Assembly: GCA_020073605.1 (NCBI GenBank)
Contig: JAIQEW010000018.1
Coordinates: 26,102-90,101, forward strand
Length of the DNA stretch: 64,000 bases
Direction: 5' to 3'
Source of the DNA: Terriglobia bacterium
Lineage (GTDB): Bacteria; Acidobacteriota; Terriglobia; Acidiferrales; UBA7541
The notes beneath the pieces are model-generated. The model was not told the DNA's origin and ran no database searches. It worked only from the letters and a program-made list of their open reading frames with translations. Made by a program: the position numbers and the translations under genes. This document shows, piece by piece, positions 18,013 through 26,829 of the stretch. The number at the start of each line of letters is the position of its first letter. Within the stretch, counting starts at the first letter, position 1.

Positions 18013-18040
18013 TTTACGCCGGGCCCGAATCTGGTATAAT
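18013..18040 (+). promoter_or_regulatory. Promoter of the A-type Fe-S carrier gene
   Basis: A perfect extended -10 (TGG then TATAAT at 18035-18040) with TTTACG (4 of 6) at 18013-18018 and a 16-nt spacer. The start would be near 18047, giving a leader of about 55 nt. A good ribosome site (GGGAGGA) lies upstream of ATG 18102. The rest of the 317-nt divergent gap from 17785 holds nothing else recognisable; no IscR-like box is evident. Confidence 0.7.
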
Positions 18041-18101
18041 CAGCTTGGTATTATGGTGCGCGGGACGGACGGTCGCGCGCAATTTTGGGAGGATCTAGAA
18101 C

Positions 18102-18428
18102 ATGGTTCAGCTGACACCGGTAGCCATCACGAAAGTGAAAGAGATTCTGTCGCAGCAAACACCCGCGCCGACAGGCCTGCGGGTGGCCGTGGTAGGCGGC
18201 GGCTGCTCGGGATTCAGCTATCGCATGGCGTTCGAGAATCAAGTGAACGAGGCCAGCGACAACGTGTACGAATTCGACGGCCTGAAGGTGCTGGTCGATC
18301 AGATGAGCGAGATGTATCTCGACGGCATCTCGATCGACTACATCGAGACGCTCGAAGGCGCGGGCTTCAAGTTCAACAACCCGAACGTGAAGAGCACGTG
18401 CGGCTGCGGCAGCTCATTCACTGTCTAA
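18102..18428 (+). CDS. erpA: A-type iron-sulfur cluster carrier (ErpA/IscA family)
   Basis: A 108-aa HesB/IscA-family carrier that receives Fe-S clusters from a scaffold and passes them to apoproteins. The three ligand cysteines are present: Cys35 in VGGGCSGFSY and Cys100/Cys102 in the C-terminal TCGCGSSF. Length and pattern match the family. It has its own promoter and intrinsic terminator and no isc/suf neighbours, as expected for a dedicated ErpA-type carrier. Whether it is ErpA or IscA cannot be decided from sequence alone, so the symbol is provisional. Confidence 0.93.
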   Translation: MVQLTPVAITKVKEILSQQTPAPTGLRVAVVGGGCSGFSYRMAFENQVNEASDNVYEFDGLKVLVDQMSEMYLDGISIDYIETLEGAGFKFNNPNVKSTCGCGSSFTV

Positions 18429-18457
18429 GCGCGCTGGAACCGACTCTTTGATTTCTG

Positions 18458-18492
18458 GCTCCCGGAGCTCATGGCTCCGGGAGCTTTTTTTT
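18458..18492 (+). terminator. Rho-independent terminator after the Fe-S carrier
   Basis: A perfect 11-bp GC-rich stem (18458-18468 with 18474-18484), a 5-nt loop TCATG and an unbroken run of eight T (18485-18492), 30 nt after the stop codon. It is the clearest intrinsic terminator in the window. Confidence 0.95.
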
Positions 18493-18540
18493 GTGGCCCC
18501 GTATTGTTTACCAGTGCTGCCGCAGGAGCCCTGCTCTTGA

Positions 18541-18569
18541 TTGAAAACGCCGCGCGCGACCCGTATGCT
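18541..18569 (+). promoter_or_regulatory. Promoter of nadE, nearly leaderless
   Basis: TTGAAA (5 of 6) at 18541-18546, a 17-nt spacer and TATGCT (4 of 6) at 18564-18569. The predicted start near 18576 lies only about 5 nt before the nadE ATG, and no Shine-Dalgarno is present, so the transcript may be leaderless or nearly so. Confidence 0.5.
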
Positions 18570-18580
18570 ATGCCCTTCGC

Positions 18581-20218
18581 ATGAAGATCGCTCTGGCCCA
18601 ATTCAATCCGACTGTCGGCGATTTCGAGGGCAATCGCGCGCGGATTCTCGAACTCGCGCACGAGGCGAAATCCGGGGGCGCCGATCTGGCCGTCTTTTCC
18701 GAACTGTGCCTTTGCGGCTATCCACCGCAGGACCTGATCGAGCGCCCGTCGTTCGCCGAGCGCAACCAGAAAGAGCTTGCCCGACTCGCGCAGGACATCC
18801 CGCTTGCGTCGCTTGTCGGGTTTGTCGGCAAGGCGCAGGACAATACCGGAAAGCCGGTGGCCAATTCCGCCGCTCTGATTGCGCGCGGAAAGATTCTCTT
18901 CGAGCAGCGCAAGATGCTGCTGCCAACGTACGACGTCTTCGACGAAACCCGCTACTTCCAGCCGGCCACGATCCAGCATGTGTTTCCGCTCGGCAAGGAG
19001 ACGCTCGGCGTCACGATTTGCGAGGATAGCTGGAACGCCAAGGGCTTTTGGCCCGAGCGCCTCTACGATCGCGATCCCGTGGCGGAGCTCGTAGGGAAGG
19101 GAAGCACGCTGGTGCTGAACATTTCGTCGTCGCCTTACACGTTGGGCAAGCGTGGCCTGCGGCACGACATGCTGAGCACCGTGGCGAAGGAACGCGGCGT
19201 GCCGGTGGTTTACGTGAATCAGGTCGGCGGCAACGACAGCCTGATCTTCGACGGCTCGAGCATGGCGTTTATGCCCGACGGCCGCATTGCCGCGCTGGCG
19301 AAGTCCTTCGACGAGGATCTCGTTTTCTTCGATAGCGTGACCGGCGCGGGTGACATTCGTCCGGCGATGGACGACGAGTACGAGGCGGCCTATCGCGCGC
19401 TGGTGATCGGGACGCGCGACTACGTGCGCAAATGCGGTTTCAGCAAGGTTGTGATCGGCCTGAGCGGAGGAGTGGATTCCGCGCTCGTCGCTGCGATCGC
19501 GACCGATGCTCTGGGCGCTTCCAACGTGCTGGGTGTGGCGATGCCCGGGCCGTATTCTTCCGAGGGAAGCCTGCGCGATGCGAAACAGCTTGCGCAAAAT
19601 CTCGGCATCGAGCTGATCACACTGCCAATCACCGATACGTTCACAAGCTACCGCAAGACGCTAGAGAAGACGTTCTCAGGGCTGGCCGAGGACGCGACCG
19701 AGGAAAATATTCAGGCGCGGATTCGCGGCAATCTCCTGATGGCGCTCTCGAACAAGTTCGGTTCGCTCGTGCTGAGCACGGGAAACAAGTCCGAACTGGC
19801 CGTCGGATACTGCACGCTCTACGGCGACATGGCGGGCGGACTGGCGGTGATTTCCGATCTTCCCAAGACGATGGTTTACGACCTAGCGAATTTCGTGAAT
19901 CGCGCCGGCGAGCGAATTCCGACGGAGAGCCTCACCAAGGCACCATCGGCCGAGCTGCGCCCCAACCAGACCGATCAGGACACGCTGCTGCCGTACGAAG
20001 ACCTCGACCGCATTTTGAAAGCCTACGTAGAGGACCTGCAAAGCCCCGAGCAGATCGCCGACGAGTGTCTACTTCCGCTCGACGTGGTCCGCTCGGTGGC
20101 GCTCCAGGTGGACCGGAACGAGTACAAGCGCAAGCAGGCGCCTCCGGGGTTGAAAGTCACGTCGAAGGCCTTCAGCGTCGGCCGGCGCTTTCCACTCGCC
20201 CAGAAATTCTCCGTGTAG
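18581..20218 (+). CDS. nadE: Glutamine-dependent NAD+ synthetase
   Basis: A 545-aa two-domain enzyme that amidates nicotinic acid adenine dinucleotide to NAD+, the last step of NAD synthesis. The N-terminal nitrilase-type glutaminase has the Glu-Lys-Cys triad: Glu41 (FSELCLCGYPP), Lys111 (QRKMLLPTYDVF) and Cys147 (TICEDSW). The C-terminal synthetase has the ATP pyrophosphatase loop SGGVDS at about 295-300 and STGNKSELAVGY further on. Length matches the shorter bacterial glutamine-dependent form. It lies downstream of the terminator with its own promoter and converges on mdh with a 13-nt gap. Confidence 0.96.
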   Translation: MKIALAQFNPTVGDFEGNRARILELAHEAKSGGADLAVFSELCLCGYPPQDLIERPSFAERNQKELARLAQDIPLASLVGFVGKAQDNTGKPVANSAALIARGKILFEQRKMLLPTYDVFDETRYFQPATIQHVFPLGKETLGVTICEDSWNAKGFWPERLYDRDPVAELVGKGSTLVLNISSSPYTLGKRGLRHDMLSTVAKERGVPVVYVNQVGGNDSLIFDGSSMAFMPDGRIAALAKSFDEDLVFFDSVTGAGDIRPAMDDEYEAAYRALVIGTRDYVRKCGFSKVVIGLSGGVDSALVAAIATDALGASNVLGVAMPGPYSSEGSLRDAKQLAQNLGIELITLPITDTFTSYRKTLEKTFSGLAEDATEENIQARIRGNLLMALSNKFGSLVLSTGNKSELAVGYCTLYGDMAGGLAVISDLPKTMVYDLANFVNRAGERIPTESLTKAPSAELRPNQTDQDTLLPYEDLDRILKAYVEDLQSPEQIADECLLPLDVVRSVALQVDRNEYKRKQAPPGLKVTSKAFSVGRRFPLAQKFSV

Positions 20219-20231
20219 CGCCCGCCCTTCC

Positions 20232-21170
20232 TTACACGCCGAGGACGTTCACGAGTTCGCGCACCGAGGCGGCGGACTTGTCGAGAGCGGCTTTCTCGTC
20301 GGGCGTCAGCTTGATTTCGATGATCTGCTCGACGCCCTTCGCGCCCAGCTTGACGGGCACGCCGACGAAGAGTCCCTTGATTCCGTATTCGCCTTCGAGG
20401 TAAACCGCGCACGGCAGAATCTTCTTCTTGTCCTTGAGGATCGCTTCGACCATTTCGACGGCTGCGGCCGAAGGCGCGTAATACGCCGAGCCGGTCTTGA
20501 GCAGGTTTACGATTTCGGCGCCGCCCTTGCGTGTGCGCGTGATGATGGCTTCCAGCTTGTCTTTAGATATTAATTCGGGGAGGGGAATTCCCGCGACGGT
20601 GGAGTAGCGCGCGAGGGGAACCATATCGTCTCCGTGGCCGCCGAGGACGAAGGAGTGCACGTTCTCGACCGACACGCCCAGCTCGGCCGCGACGAAGGTG
20701 CTCATGCGCGCGGAGTCGAGCACACCCGCCATCCCGAGGACACGATGCTTCGGGAAGCCGCTGACCTTGAACGCTGCCTGCGCCATGGCGTCGAGCGGAT
20801 TTGTCACGATGATCAGAATCGCGTTGGGCGAGAGCTTGACGACCGCCTCGACCACGGCTTTGATGACGTCGTAATTGGCTTTCAGCAAGTCGTCGCGGCT
20901 CATCCCAGGCTTGCGCGGGAAGCCGGCCGTGATGACGATGACGTCGCTATTCGCCGTCTCTTTGTAATCGCCGCTCGCCGTCGAAATGCCCGCGGCGTGC
21001 GCGTCGCTGCCGAGAATCGGCCCCGATTCCGCCATGTCGAGTGCCTTGCCGGCCGGCACCCCTTCGAGAATATCTGTCAGTACGACGTCGGCGAGACCGG
21101 CATCGTGGATGCGCTGTGCTGTGGTCGATCCGACAAACCCACCGCCTACTACCGTCACTTTCTTACGCAT
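20232..21170 (-). CDS. mdh: Malate dehydrogenase (LDH-like)
   Basis: A 312-aa NAD-dependent enzyme interconverting malate and oxaloacetate. Dinucleotide motif VVGGGFVGS at 7-15 with Asp33 after the second strand (VVLTDILEG) for NAD. Substrate-loop arginines in [14 protein letters not shown], a further one in GVLDSARM, and catalytic His in GGHGDDMVP. It belongs to the LDH-like bacterial MDH group. An upstream in-frame extension is rejected because AAGGAGA lies before ATG 21170 and the extension would include an intergenic repeat. It is encoded downstream of the NADP-type isocitrate dehydrogenase on the same strand, so the two TCA genes may be coexpressed. Confidence 0.95.
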   Translation of the reverse strand: MRKKVTVVGGGFVGSTTAQRIHDAGLADVVLTDILEGVPAGKALDMAESGPILGSDAHAAGISTASGDYKETANSDVIVITAGFPRKPGMSRDDLLKANYDVIKAVVEAVVKLSPNAILIIVTNPLDAMAQAAFKVSGFPKHRVLGMAGVLDSARMSTFVAAELGVSVENVHSFVLGGHGDDMVPLARYSTVAGIPLPELISKDKLEAIITRTRKGGAEIVNLLKTGSAYYAPSAAAVEMVEAILKDKKKILPCAVYLEGEYGIKGLFVGVPVKLGAKGVEQIIEIKLTPDEKAALDKSAASVRELVNVLGV

Positions 21171-21238
21171 TCGGAAATCTCCTTGATTATTGATGGCTGG
21201 ATTCTGGGGCTCTTTCACCGCCCCGTGTGAATAAGAAC

Positions 21239-21265
21239 AGATCCCTCGCTTCGTTCGGGATGACA
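21239..21265. repeat. REP-like intergenic element
   Basis: A 27-nt element reading, on the minus strand, TGTCATCCCGAACGAAGCGA then GGGATCT. It has an imperfect dyad (ATCCC/GGGAT) and lies between icd and mdh. I recall near-identical intergenic elements as frequent in acidobacterial genomes. A related but diverged string (ATCCCGAAGCGTAGCGAAGG) is at 62379-62398. Confidence 0.5.
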
Positions 21266-21275
21266 ACTTACTGCG

Positions 21276-22700
21276 CTAGCGGCCGACAGGCGCAGGCGCA
21301 CTCATATTCTCGATGATGGAGCTGGCGAATTCGGTGGTGCTGAGTTTCGTCGCGCCGGGCATGAGACGCTCGAGGTCGTAGGTGACGCGCTTCTGCTGGA
21401 TCGTCCGCTCGATCCCGGCCTCGATCAGGCGCGCGACTTCCTTCCAGCCCATGAAGTCGAACATCATGACGCCGGAAAGCATCACCGAGCTCGGATTGAT
21501 GACGTCTTTGTCCGCGTACTTGGGCGCGGTGCCGTGCGTCGCTTCAAAGCAGCCGTAACCATCGCCGATATTCGCTCCGGGCGCCATACCCAGCCCGCCG
21601 ATCTGCGCCGCGCAGGCGTCCGAAATGTAGTCGCCGTTCAGATTGGGCGTGGCGAACACCTGATACTCGTCCGCGCGCGTGAGTATCTGTTGGAAGACGG
21701 AGTCCGCGATGCGGTCGTTGACGAGAATCTTCTTCTTCCACTGGCCGCGCCCATGCGTGGCGGAGATGGCGTCGAGCGTCCGCTTCACCTCGTCGCAAAT
21801 CGTCTTTTTGAAATCCTCGGTTGCCTGCTCGAATCCGGGCTCGATCATCGCGGCGTTTTGCTCGATCGTGAGGTTCGGGTCGCGATCCTTGTTGCCGAGA
21901 ATCCAGCTTTCGCGCTCGGTGACGATCTGCTGCCGGAATTCCTCGACGGCAAGCTCGTAGCACCAGTCGCGGAAAGCGCCCTCGGTGAACTTCATGATGT
22001 TGCCCTTGTGCACGATGGTCACGACGGTGCGCCCGGCTTCGATTGCGTACTGAATCGCGCGGCGCATCAGGCGCTTGGTGTTCTTCGCGGAGATGGGCTT
22101 GATGCCGATGCCGGGCGCCTCCGGCAAACGCTTGCCCGTGCCTTTCAGCATTTCGTCGTTGATGAACGCGGCAAGCTTCTCGGCCTCGGGAGTGCCGGAC
22201 TTCCACTCGATCCCCGCGTAGACGTCCTCGGTATTTTCCCGGTAAATGACGACGTTCATCCGCTCCGGATTCTTCACCGGCGACGGAACGCCTTGAAAAT
22301 AGCGTACCGGGCGCACGCACGCATACAGGTCGAGCAACTGCCGGAGCGTCACATTGAGCGAGCGGATGCCGCCGCCCACGGGCGTTGTCAGAGGCCCCTT
22401 GATCGAGATGCGGAAATCACGGATCGCGTCCACGCTGTCCGCCGGCAGCCAGCTTTTGAACTGATTGAACGATTTCTCGCCCGCGAAGACCTCGAGCCAC
22501 GCGATCTTTCTCTTGCCCCCGTAAGCTTTCTCGACCGCTGCATCGAACACTCGCCGCGATGCTTTCCAGATGTCGCGCCCCGTGCCGTCCCCCTCGATAA
22601 AGGGGATGATCGGCTGATCGGGCACGCGGAACTGGCCGCCGACGTATTCAATTGGCTTGCCGTTCGACGGGACCGCCACACCGTTATAAGAACTCTTCAT
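21276..22700 (-). CDS. icd: Isocitrate dehydrogenase, NADP-type
   Basis: A 474-aa homodimeric-type enzyme converting isocitrate to 2-oxoglutarate. Motifs: [10 protein letters not shown] at 36-45, substrate Ser114 in RSLNVTLRQ (the residue phosphorylated by AceK in E. coli), [13 protein letters not shown] at 154-166, Lys232 in [20 protein letters not shown] at 353-361. HGTAPKYAD at 389-397, with Lys-Tyr, marks NADP use. It is about 60 residues longer than E. coli Icd, with the extra segment (about 260-320) before [14 protein letters not shown], as I recall for cyanobacterial enzymes. It is upstream of mdh on the same strand. Confidence 0.96.
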   Translation of the reverse strand: MKSSYNGVAVPSNGKPIEYVGGQFRVPDQPIIPFIEGDGTGRDIWKASRRVFDAAVEKAYGGKRKIAWLEVFAGEKSFNQFKSWLPADSVDAIRDFRISIKGPLTTPVGGGIRSLNVTLRQLLDLYACVRPVRYFQGVPSPVKNPERMNVVIYRENTEDVYAGIEWKSGTPEAEKLAAFINDEMLKGTGKRLPEAPGIGIKPISAKNTKRLMRRAIQYAIEAGRTVVTIVHKGNIMKFTEGAFRDWCYELAVEEFRQQIVTERESWILGNKDRDPNLTIEQNAAMIEPGFEQATEDFKKTICDEVKRTLDAISATHGRGQWKKKILVNDRIADSVFQQILTRADEYQVFATPNLNGDYISDACAAQIGGLGMAPGANIGDGYGCFEATHGTAPKYADKDVINPSSVMLSGVMMFDFMGWKEVARLIEAGIERTIQQKRVTYDLERLMPGATKLSTTEFASSIIENMSAPAPVGR

Positions 22701-23071
22701 GGATTGCCGTCTCCCTGGACCACGCCCGTACTGCCGCGAATGCCGTTTGCAAGGTCCTGTAAAGAACCGAATACCTTAACACAATCGGCGCGCGACTGTA
22801 CCGGACACGTTGCTTCAAAATGCAAATTCGAAAGAAATGTTTTCGCCCGGGCACCGGACGGTTCGAGTGCGGGCAATGACGGCCGCAACTTCACAGGCGC
22901 ATTCCGACGAAGGATTCGGTGGCGGAGGCAAGCTAAAGTGTGACATTAACTTTCTGCGCCGGCTTCCGAGCTGGTTTCGTAGCTCAACTTTGACTCGAAC
23001 TGTCGGCAAGCCGACGCCCGACTCTCGCCACACCGAGCGCGTTGCCTTTACCTGCCGAAGCAATCGGGGCG
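22701..23071. other. Intergenic stretch with a 14-bp palindrome
   Basis: 371 nt between icd and the propeller gene. I find no gene or tRNA. The notable element is GTCGGC-AA-GCCGAC at 23002-23015, which recurs in the next two long gaps (26050-26063 and 29954-29967). The icd promoter must lie at the left end but is not clear. Confidence 0.5.
23002..23015. repeat. GTCGGC-nn-GCCGAC palindrome, copy 1
   Basis: A perfect 6+6 inverted repeat with AA in the centre, in the intergenic region downstream of the propeller gene. Related copies are at 26050-26063 and 29954-29967. Confidence 0.6.
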
Positions 23072-24166
23072 CTACTTCGCGCGTTTCTTGAAACCTTGAG
23101 CAACCATTGGAATTGAATAGACCTGAGCCGCATTGGCGACTTCGTTTCCTTGATCGTCCTTCGCACCGCGAGCCAGGATATAAAGAGATTTCTTGCCGGG
23201 GCCCGAGAAGGCTACGCTGATCACGCCTCGAGGCGTTGGGATCACGCCGAGGAGTTTTCCGCCCGGATCGAGGACCTGTACGCCGGAACTGGTGGTCACA
23301 TACAAGCGCCCCGCTGCATCGATGGTGGTGCCGTCGCCCCCAAACCCGCCTCCTTCAAGCTTGGCGAATTCGCGCTGATTCGTAAGCGAGCCATCGGGCT
23401 GGACGTCGAAGGCCACCATCGCAGGGCCATTTGTTACGTAGAGCGTCTTTTCATCCATGCTGAGGATGATCCCGTTGGTGTGGAGATTCTCACCGTACTT
23501 GGTCACTTGGCCGGCCGGGCTGGCGTAAAACACTCCTCCCATCGTGAAATAGACGCCGCCTTTGCTGTCGGCCGTAAGATCGTTGATCACCACTCCGATG
23601 CAATCCATGGGATCTCCCTGGTAACTTTTGGCCAGGGTTTTGCAAGTTGGCGCAAGCTGCTCAACCGAAGGGTTGAGGCCTCTTTCCACAATGAACAGCG
23701 CGCCCTTCGTGTTCATCGAGAGCGCGCCTCCGGTGTTCGTGCCCGTGTACACGACGGAAGCGTTGCCGTTCTTATCGAGCTTCACGACCTTGCTGTTGTC
23801 GTTCTGCGCGATGAGCAGGCCGCCGTCGGGTGAGCCCATGATGCCGTCGCCGTTGTTGCCCAACTCTTGCCAAATGAACTTCCATTTCTGCCCTGCGGCG
23901 ATGACGCCGGGGATTTCAGTGACCGTGTAGTCTCTTGGCCCCTGCGGTTGCGCACCAACCGGCGCGCCGCCTTGACCGGGTGCGCCGGCTGGCCGCTGGG
24001 CTTGCGGTGGCGGGTTCTTGCACGCGGCCAGCACGGCCGGTTCTCGCGGGTCCTGTGGCGCCTGCACGGACCGCTGTGCAACTGCCGGCGGAGCCTGGCC
24101 CTGGCACAAAGCAGCCGTCGAACCAAGAAAACAGAACGCAATCGTAAGGAGCGCCTTTGAACTCAT
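23072..24166 (-). CDS. Exported SMP-30/gluconolactonase-like beta-propeller protein
   Basis: A 364-aa secreted protein. Signal peptide about 1-22, a Pro/Gln/Gly-rich linker (about 23-78), then a six-bladed propeller typical of SMP-30/gluconolaconase/LRE proteins: GIMGSPDGGLLIAQNDNSKVV, VINDLTADSKGGVYFTMGGV, HTNGIILSMDEKTLYVTNG and GDGTTIDAAGRLYVTTSSG. These carry the Asn/Asp that coordinate the central divalent metal in the family. A lactonase is possible, but secreted acidobacterial members are uncharacterised. The longer upstream frame is rejected because GGAGG lies before ATG 24166. It follows the rhomboid gene by 17 nt, so it may be the last gene of a pfkB-rhomboid-propeller operon. Confidence 0.85.
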   Translation of the reverse strand: MSSKALLTIAFCFLGSTAALCQGQAPPAVAQRSVQAPQDPREPAVLAACKNPPPQAQRPAGAPGQGGAPVGAQPQGPRDYTVTEIPGVIAAGQKWKFIWQELGNNGDGIMGSPDGGLLIAQNDNSKVVKLDKNGNASVVYTGTNTGGALSMNTKGALFIVERGLNPSVEQLAPTCKTLAKSYQGDPMDCIGVVINDLTADSKGGVYFTMGGVFYASPAGQVTKYGENLHTNGIILSMDEKTLYVTNGPAMVAFDVQPDGSLTNQREFAKLEGGGFGGDGTTIDAAGRLYVTTSSGVQVLDPGGKLLGVIPTPRGVISVAFSGPGKKSLYILARGAKDDQGNEVANAAQVYSIPMVAQGFKKRAK

Positions 24167-24183
24167 AAGTCCTCCAAGCCGAT

Positions 24184-24873
24184 CTAGCCTGAACTCGCTG
24201 CACGCCCTGAGAGCTTCACAACTCCTGCGAAAAGCAAGCCGAGCAGGAATCCGCCCACGTGCGCCCACCAGGCTACGCCACCGGTATTGATCGCGCCGAG
24301 CGAGCCGAGACCACTCAGGAATTGCAGCACGAACCACAAGCCGATGAACACCATCGCCGGAATCCGAGCCGTGAACCAGATGACCAGCAGCGGAATCAGC
24401 GTCAGGATACGCGCGCGCGGGAAATATAGCAGATAGGCGCCCAACACGCCCGAAATCGCTCCACTTGCCCCAATCGATGGAATGTGGGAGCCCCACGAGA
24501 AGACCAGTTGCGTGAGGCCTGAACCAATTCCGCATACGAGATAGAAGAGCAAATATGCCACGGGGCCCAGCTGGTCTTCGATGTTGTCGCCGAAAATCCA
24601 CAAGAACCACATGTTGCCTATGATGTGCAGGAATCCGCCGTGAAGGAACATCGAGGTAAAGAGCGGCCAGAGAGCCTGGGCGAGCGAATACCGGTGGCCG
24701 TCCAGCGCGAGTTCAACCTTGGAGGGAATCAGGCCGTAGGTCTTGATGAAGGCTTCGCCTGCCGAAGGCGAGAGCGTGAGCTGATGGCTGAAAACCGCGA
24801 CGTTCACGGCGATCAGCAGGAGAGTCATGTACGGGAACGATCGCCGCGGATTCATGTCCTTGAGAGGGATCAT
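24184..24873 (-). CDS. Rhomboid intramembrane serine protease
   Basis: A 229-aa membrane protease with six to seven hydrophobic segments. The catalytic dyad is Ser137 in IGASGAISG and His205 in AWWAHVGGF. Oxyanion/structural residues His83 and Asn87 are in LHIIGNMWFLWIFGD. It cleaves membrane-anchored proteins within or next to the bilayer; targets are unknown. Its start overlaps the stop of the PfkB kinase gene by 4 nt, so the two are translationally coupled. Confidence 0.93.
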   Translation of the reverse strand: MIPLKDMNPRRSFPYMTLLLIAVNVAVFSHQLTLSPSAGEAFIKTYGLIPSKVELALDGHRYSLAQALWPLFTSMFLHGGFLHIIGNMWFLWIFGDNIEDQLGPVAYLLFYLVCGIGSGLTQLVFSWGSHIPSIGASGAISGVLGAYLLYFPRARILTLIPLLVIWFTARIPAMVFIGLWFVLQFLSGLGSLGAINTGGVAWWAHVGGFLLGLLFAGVVKLSGRAASSG

Positions 24874-25862
24874 GAATTTGCTCCCGCCGCGGCGCTCGCA
24901 GCCTCGAGCAGTACTTCAGGGGAGTACGCTGGATCGCTTCGCTCACCCGTTTGACGGAGGTGATCGATCTCTTCGAGCGACGCGATTCCGCCGCGGGCGC
25001 CCGCAGCCGTGCAGTTCAGTGCGGCGGCCGCGCAACTGAATTCAAGTATTTCTTCCAGTCGCCAATTCTTCACGAGTCCGTACAAGAACGCTCCGTGAAA
25101 GATGTCGCCGGCTCCGGTGGTGTCGGCAGACTTCACGCGGAAGCCGGGGCAGAGCAGGAAGCGCGCGCCATCCCACGCGAGGACGCCGAGACGGCCGAGC
25201 GTGGCGGCGGTCAAGCGGCACTTGAACTTTCGAAAAATTCCCGGCAGTGACTTCAACAAATTCCGTTCGTCGGTCAATCTCTCGGGGAAATCCTTCGATG
25301 CGATCACGAAATCCACATATTCAAGTAATACTTCAACTCCAGGGTAGCGGTTGTCGAAATCGCCCACGACAGGAATCTTCTCCTCGCTCGCCCAGCGCGC
25401 TGCCGCGGCCGCCGCTTCCGTGTCGTGCCCATCGATCAGCAATGCGCGTGCGCCGGAGATCCATTCGCGCTTGATATCCGCAGGGCGCAAGGCGATCTTA
25501 GGGTCGCGCTTCCACAGGACGGTACGCTCGCCCGTGGGCTCATCGACGAGGATGAACGAAGTCTGGCTCATGTAGCCGGGCGCGACGATCCAGCGGGCTT
25601 CGACGCCTTCGCGCTCCACTTCTTCCATTTGAAATCTTCCGGCGGCATCGTCGCCGATCTTCCCCACGTAGCGCGCCGAAAGGCCCCAGCGGCGGCACGC
25701 CACGATTGCGCTCGCGACTTGCCCTCCGGGCTTGACCTCGGAGGAGAGCAATTCGACCTTCGAATCGAGCGCAGGGAAGCGCGGCAAGCGGATGATCGTA
25801 TCCGTGGCGTTGATACCCACGCCCACAACATCCACTCCGGGCGGTGCCGCTGGTCGGTGCAT
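24870..25862 (-). CDS. PfkB-family carbohydrate kinase
   Basis: A 330-aa ribokinase-fold sugar kinase. The N-terminal substrate signature lies in KPGGQVASAIVACRRWG (44-60) and the C-terminal PfkB signature DTTGAGDIFHGAF at 247-259 has catalytic base Asp253 and the GAGD anion hole. The sugar (ribose, fructose, 2-keto-gluconate or nucleoside) cannot be told from sequence alone. The gene precedes and overlaps the rhomboid gene. No Shine-Dalgarno is visible at ATG 25862. Confidence 0.92.
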   Translation of the reverse strand: MHRPAAPPGVDVVGVGINATDTIIRLPRFPALDSKVELLSSEVKPGGQVASAIVACRRWGLSARYVGKIGDDAAGRFQMEEVEREGVEARWIVAPGYMSQTSFILVDEPTGERTVLWKRDPKIALRPADIKREWISGARALLIDGHDTEAAAAAARWASEEKIPVVGDFDNRYPGVEVLLEYVDFVIASKDFPERLTDERNLLKSLPGIFRKFKCRLTAATLGRLGVLAWDGARFLLCPGFRVKSADTTGAGDIFHGAFLYGLVKNWRLEEILEFSCAAAALNCTAAGARGGIASLEEIDHLRQTGERSDPAYSPEVLLEAASAAAGANS

Positions 25863-25953
25863 CGAGCGAACACTTTAGCCGACCTTTCGAAATTTTGAAA
25901 CGAGGAGGCGCAAGATTCGCGAAGGGGTCGTTTATTAATTGCGCCGCGCGACT

Positions 25954-25962
25954 TGCTATGGT
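25954..25962 (+). promoter_or_regulatory. Candidate extended -10 promoter for recO-glyQS
   Basis: TGC followed by TATGGT (25957-25962), an extended -10 of the type seen at other starts in this window, without a clear -35. It would give recO a leader of about 100 nt that contains the alternative hairpins at 26042-26063. Confidence 0.35.
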
Positions 25963-26041
25963 AGAAAAATTTGTTCCGCTGTGCGCGGCTTGCGCGGCCT
26001 GTTCGAAGCCCGGTGACGCCGGGAGGACGGTCAATTCGACG

Positions 26042-26063
26042 GTCGGCGCGTCGGCACGCCGAC
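26042..26063. repeat. Palindrome copy 2 with alternative hairpins before recO
   Basis: GTCGGC-AC-GCCGAC at 26050-26063. The right arm can also pair with an upstream GTCGGCG (26042-26048), giving a 7-bp stem and 8-nt loop. The element ends 7 nt before the recO ATG, where a Shine-Dalgarno would be, so either form could modulate recO translation. Confidence 0.5.
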
Positions 26064-26070
26064 ACTTCAG

Positions 26071-26829
26071 ATGCCACTTCATGAATCCGAAGCCATCGTC
26101 CTGCAACGCTACACGCTCGGCGAGGCTGATCGGCTGGTCAGTTTTCTGTCGCGCACGATGGGGCGCATGCGCGGCGTGGCTGCGGGAGCGCGGAAACCCA
26201 AGAGCCGATTCGGCTCGACGCTCGAAAAGCTCTCGCACATCCGCATCTGGTTTTTCGAGCGCGAGACGCGCGATCTGGTCCGCATCAGCCAGTGCGAGTT
26301 GATCGAATCGTTTCTCGACGCGTTTCGCGACTACGCGTCGAGCGTGGCGTTCGCGCTTCTTGCCGAGATCACGGATGCCGTGTTGCCCGAGCGCGAGGCC
26401 TCCGATGCAAACTTCCGGCTGCTCCTGCTCTCGGCGCAGACCATCAAGCGCACGGGCAAACCCGAGTTGCCTCTGGCCTACTTCGCTCTGTGGACCGTGA
26501 AGCTGGGCGGGTGGCTTCCGCCGTTCGATCGTTGCGGGCGCTGTGGTCAAGCATTACTTGAAGGCGCGCCCGCATATTTCGCGCCGGGCGCTTCGGCGAT
26601 TGCCTGCGGGAAGTGTAGGAAACCCGGGATGCGCGTCATCTCACCGGCCGCTCTTGTACTCGCGCGCAAGATGCTCACCGAGCGGCTCGATCGGCTGAGT
26701 GCGGATGCGGCTCCGGACTCGTCAGGGTCGCGCGCCGCAGGGGAATTGACGGACGTCATGCTCGACGTGATCGAACATCAAATCGACCGCAAGCTCAAAT
26801 CGCGGGAACTTCTGGAGTCACCAGCGTGA
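26071..26829 (+). CDS. recO: DNA repair protein RecO
   Basis: A 252-aa RecFOR-pathway protein that anneals DNA and helps load RecA on SSB-coated gaps. It has the N-terminal OB fold ([41 protein letters not shown]) and the helical C-terminal domain with a Cys4 zinc site (CGRC and CGKC, around residues 154-157 and 179-182). Length is normal. There is no visible Shine-Dalgarno; a palindrome occupies that position. Its stop overlaps the GTG start of glyQ by 4 nt, a recO-glyQS order found in several bacteria. Confidence 0.93.
   Translation: MPLHESEAIVLQRYTLGEADRLVSFLSRTMGRMRGVAAGARKPKSRFGSTLEKLSHIRIWFFERETRDLVRISQCELIESFLDAFRDYASSVAFALLAEITDAVLPEREASDANFRLLLLSAQTIKRTGKPELPLAYFALWTVKLGGWLPPFDRCGRCGQALLEGAPAYFAPGASAIACGKCRKPGMRVISPAALVLARKMLTERLDRLSADAAPDSSGSRAAGELTDVMLDVIEHQIDRKLKSRELLESPA

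Noticed and set aside
18425..19597. A 390-codon minus-strand open frame opposite nadE
   Set aside because: It would read through the intrinsic terminator region and is antisense to nadE motifs.
21171..21266. N-terminal extension of malate dehydrogenase
   Set aside because: It would translate an intergenic REP-like element; AAGGAGA and the conserved N-terminus place the start at 21170.
21534..22943. A 469-codon plus-strand open frame opposite icd
   Set aside because: Shadow of a clearly functional gene; composition typical of antisense GC-rich DNA.
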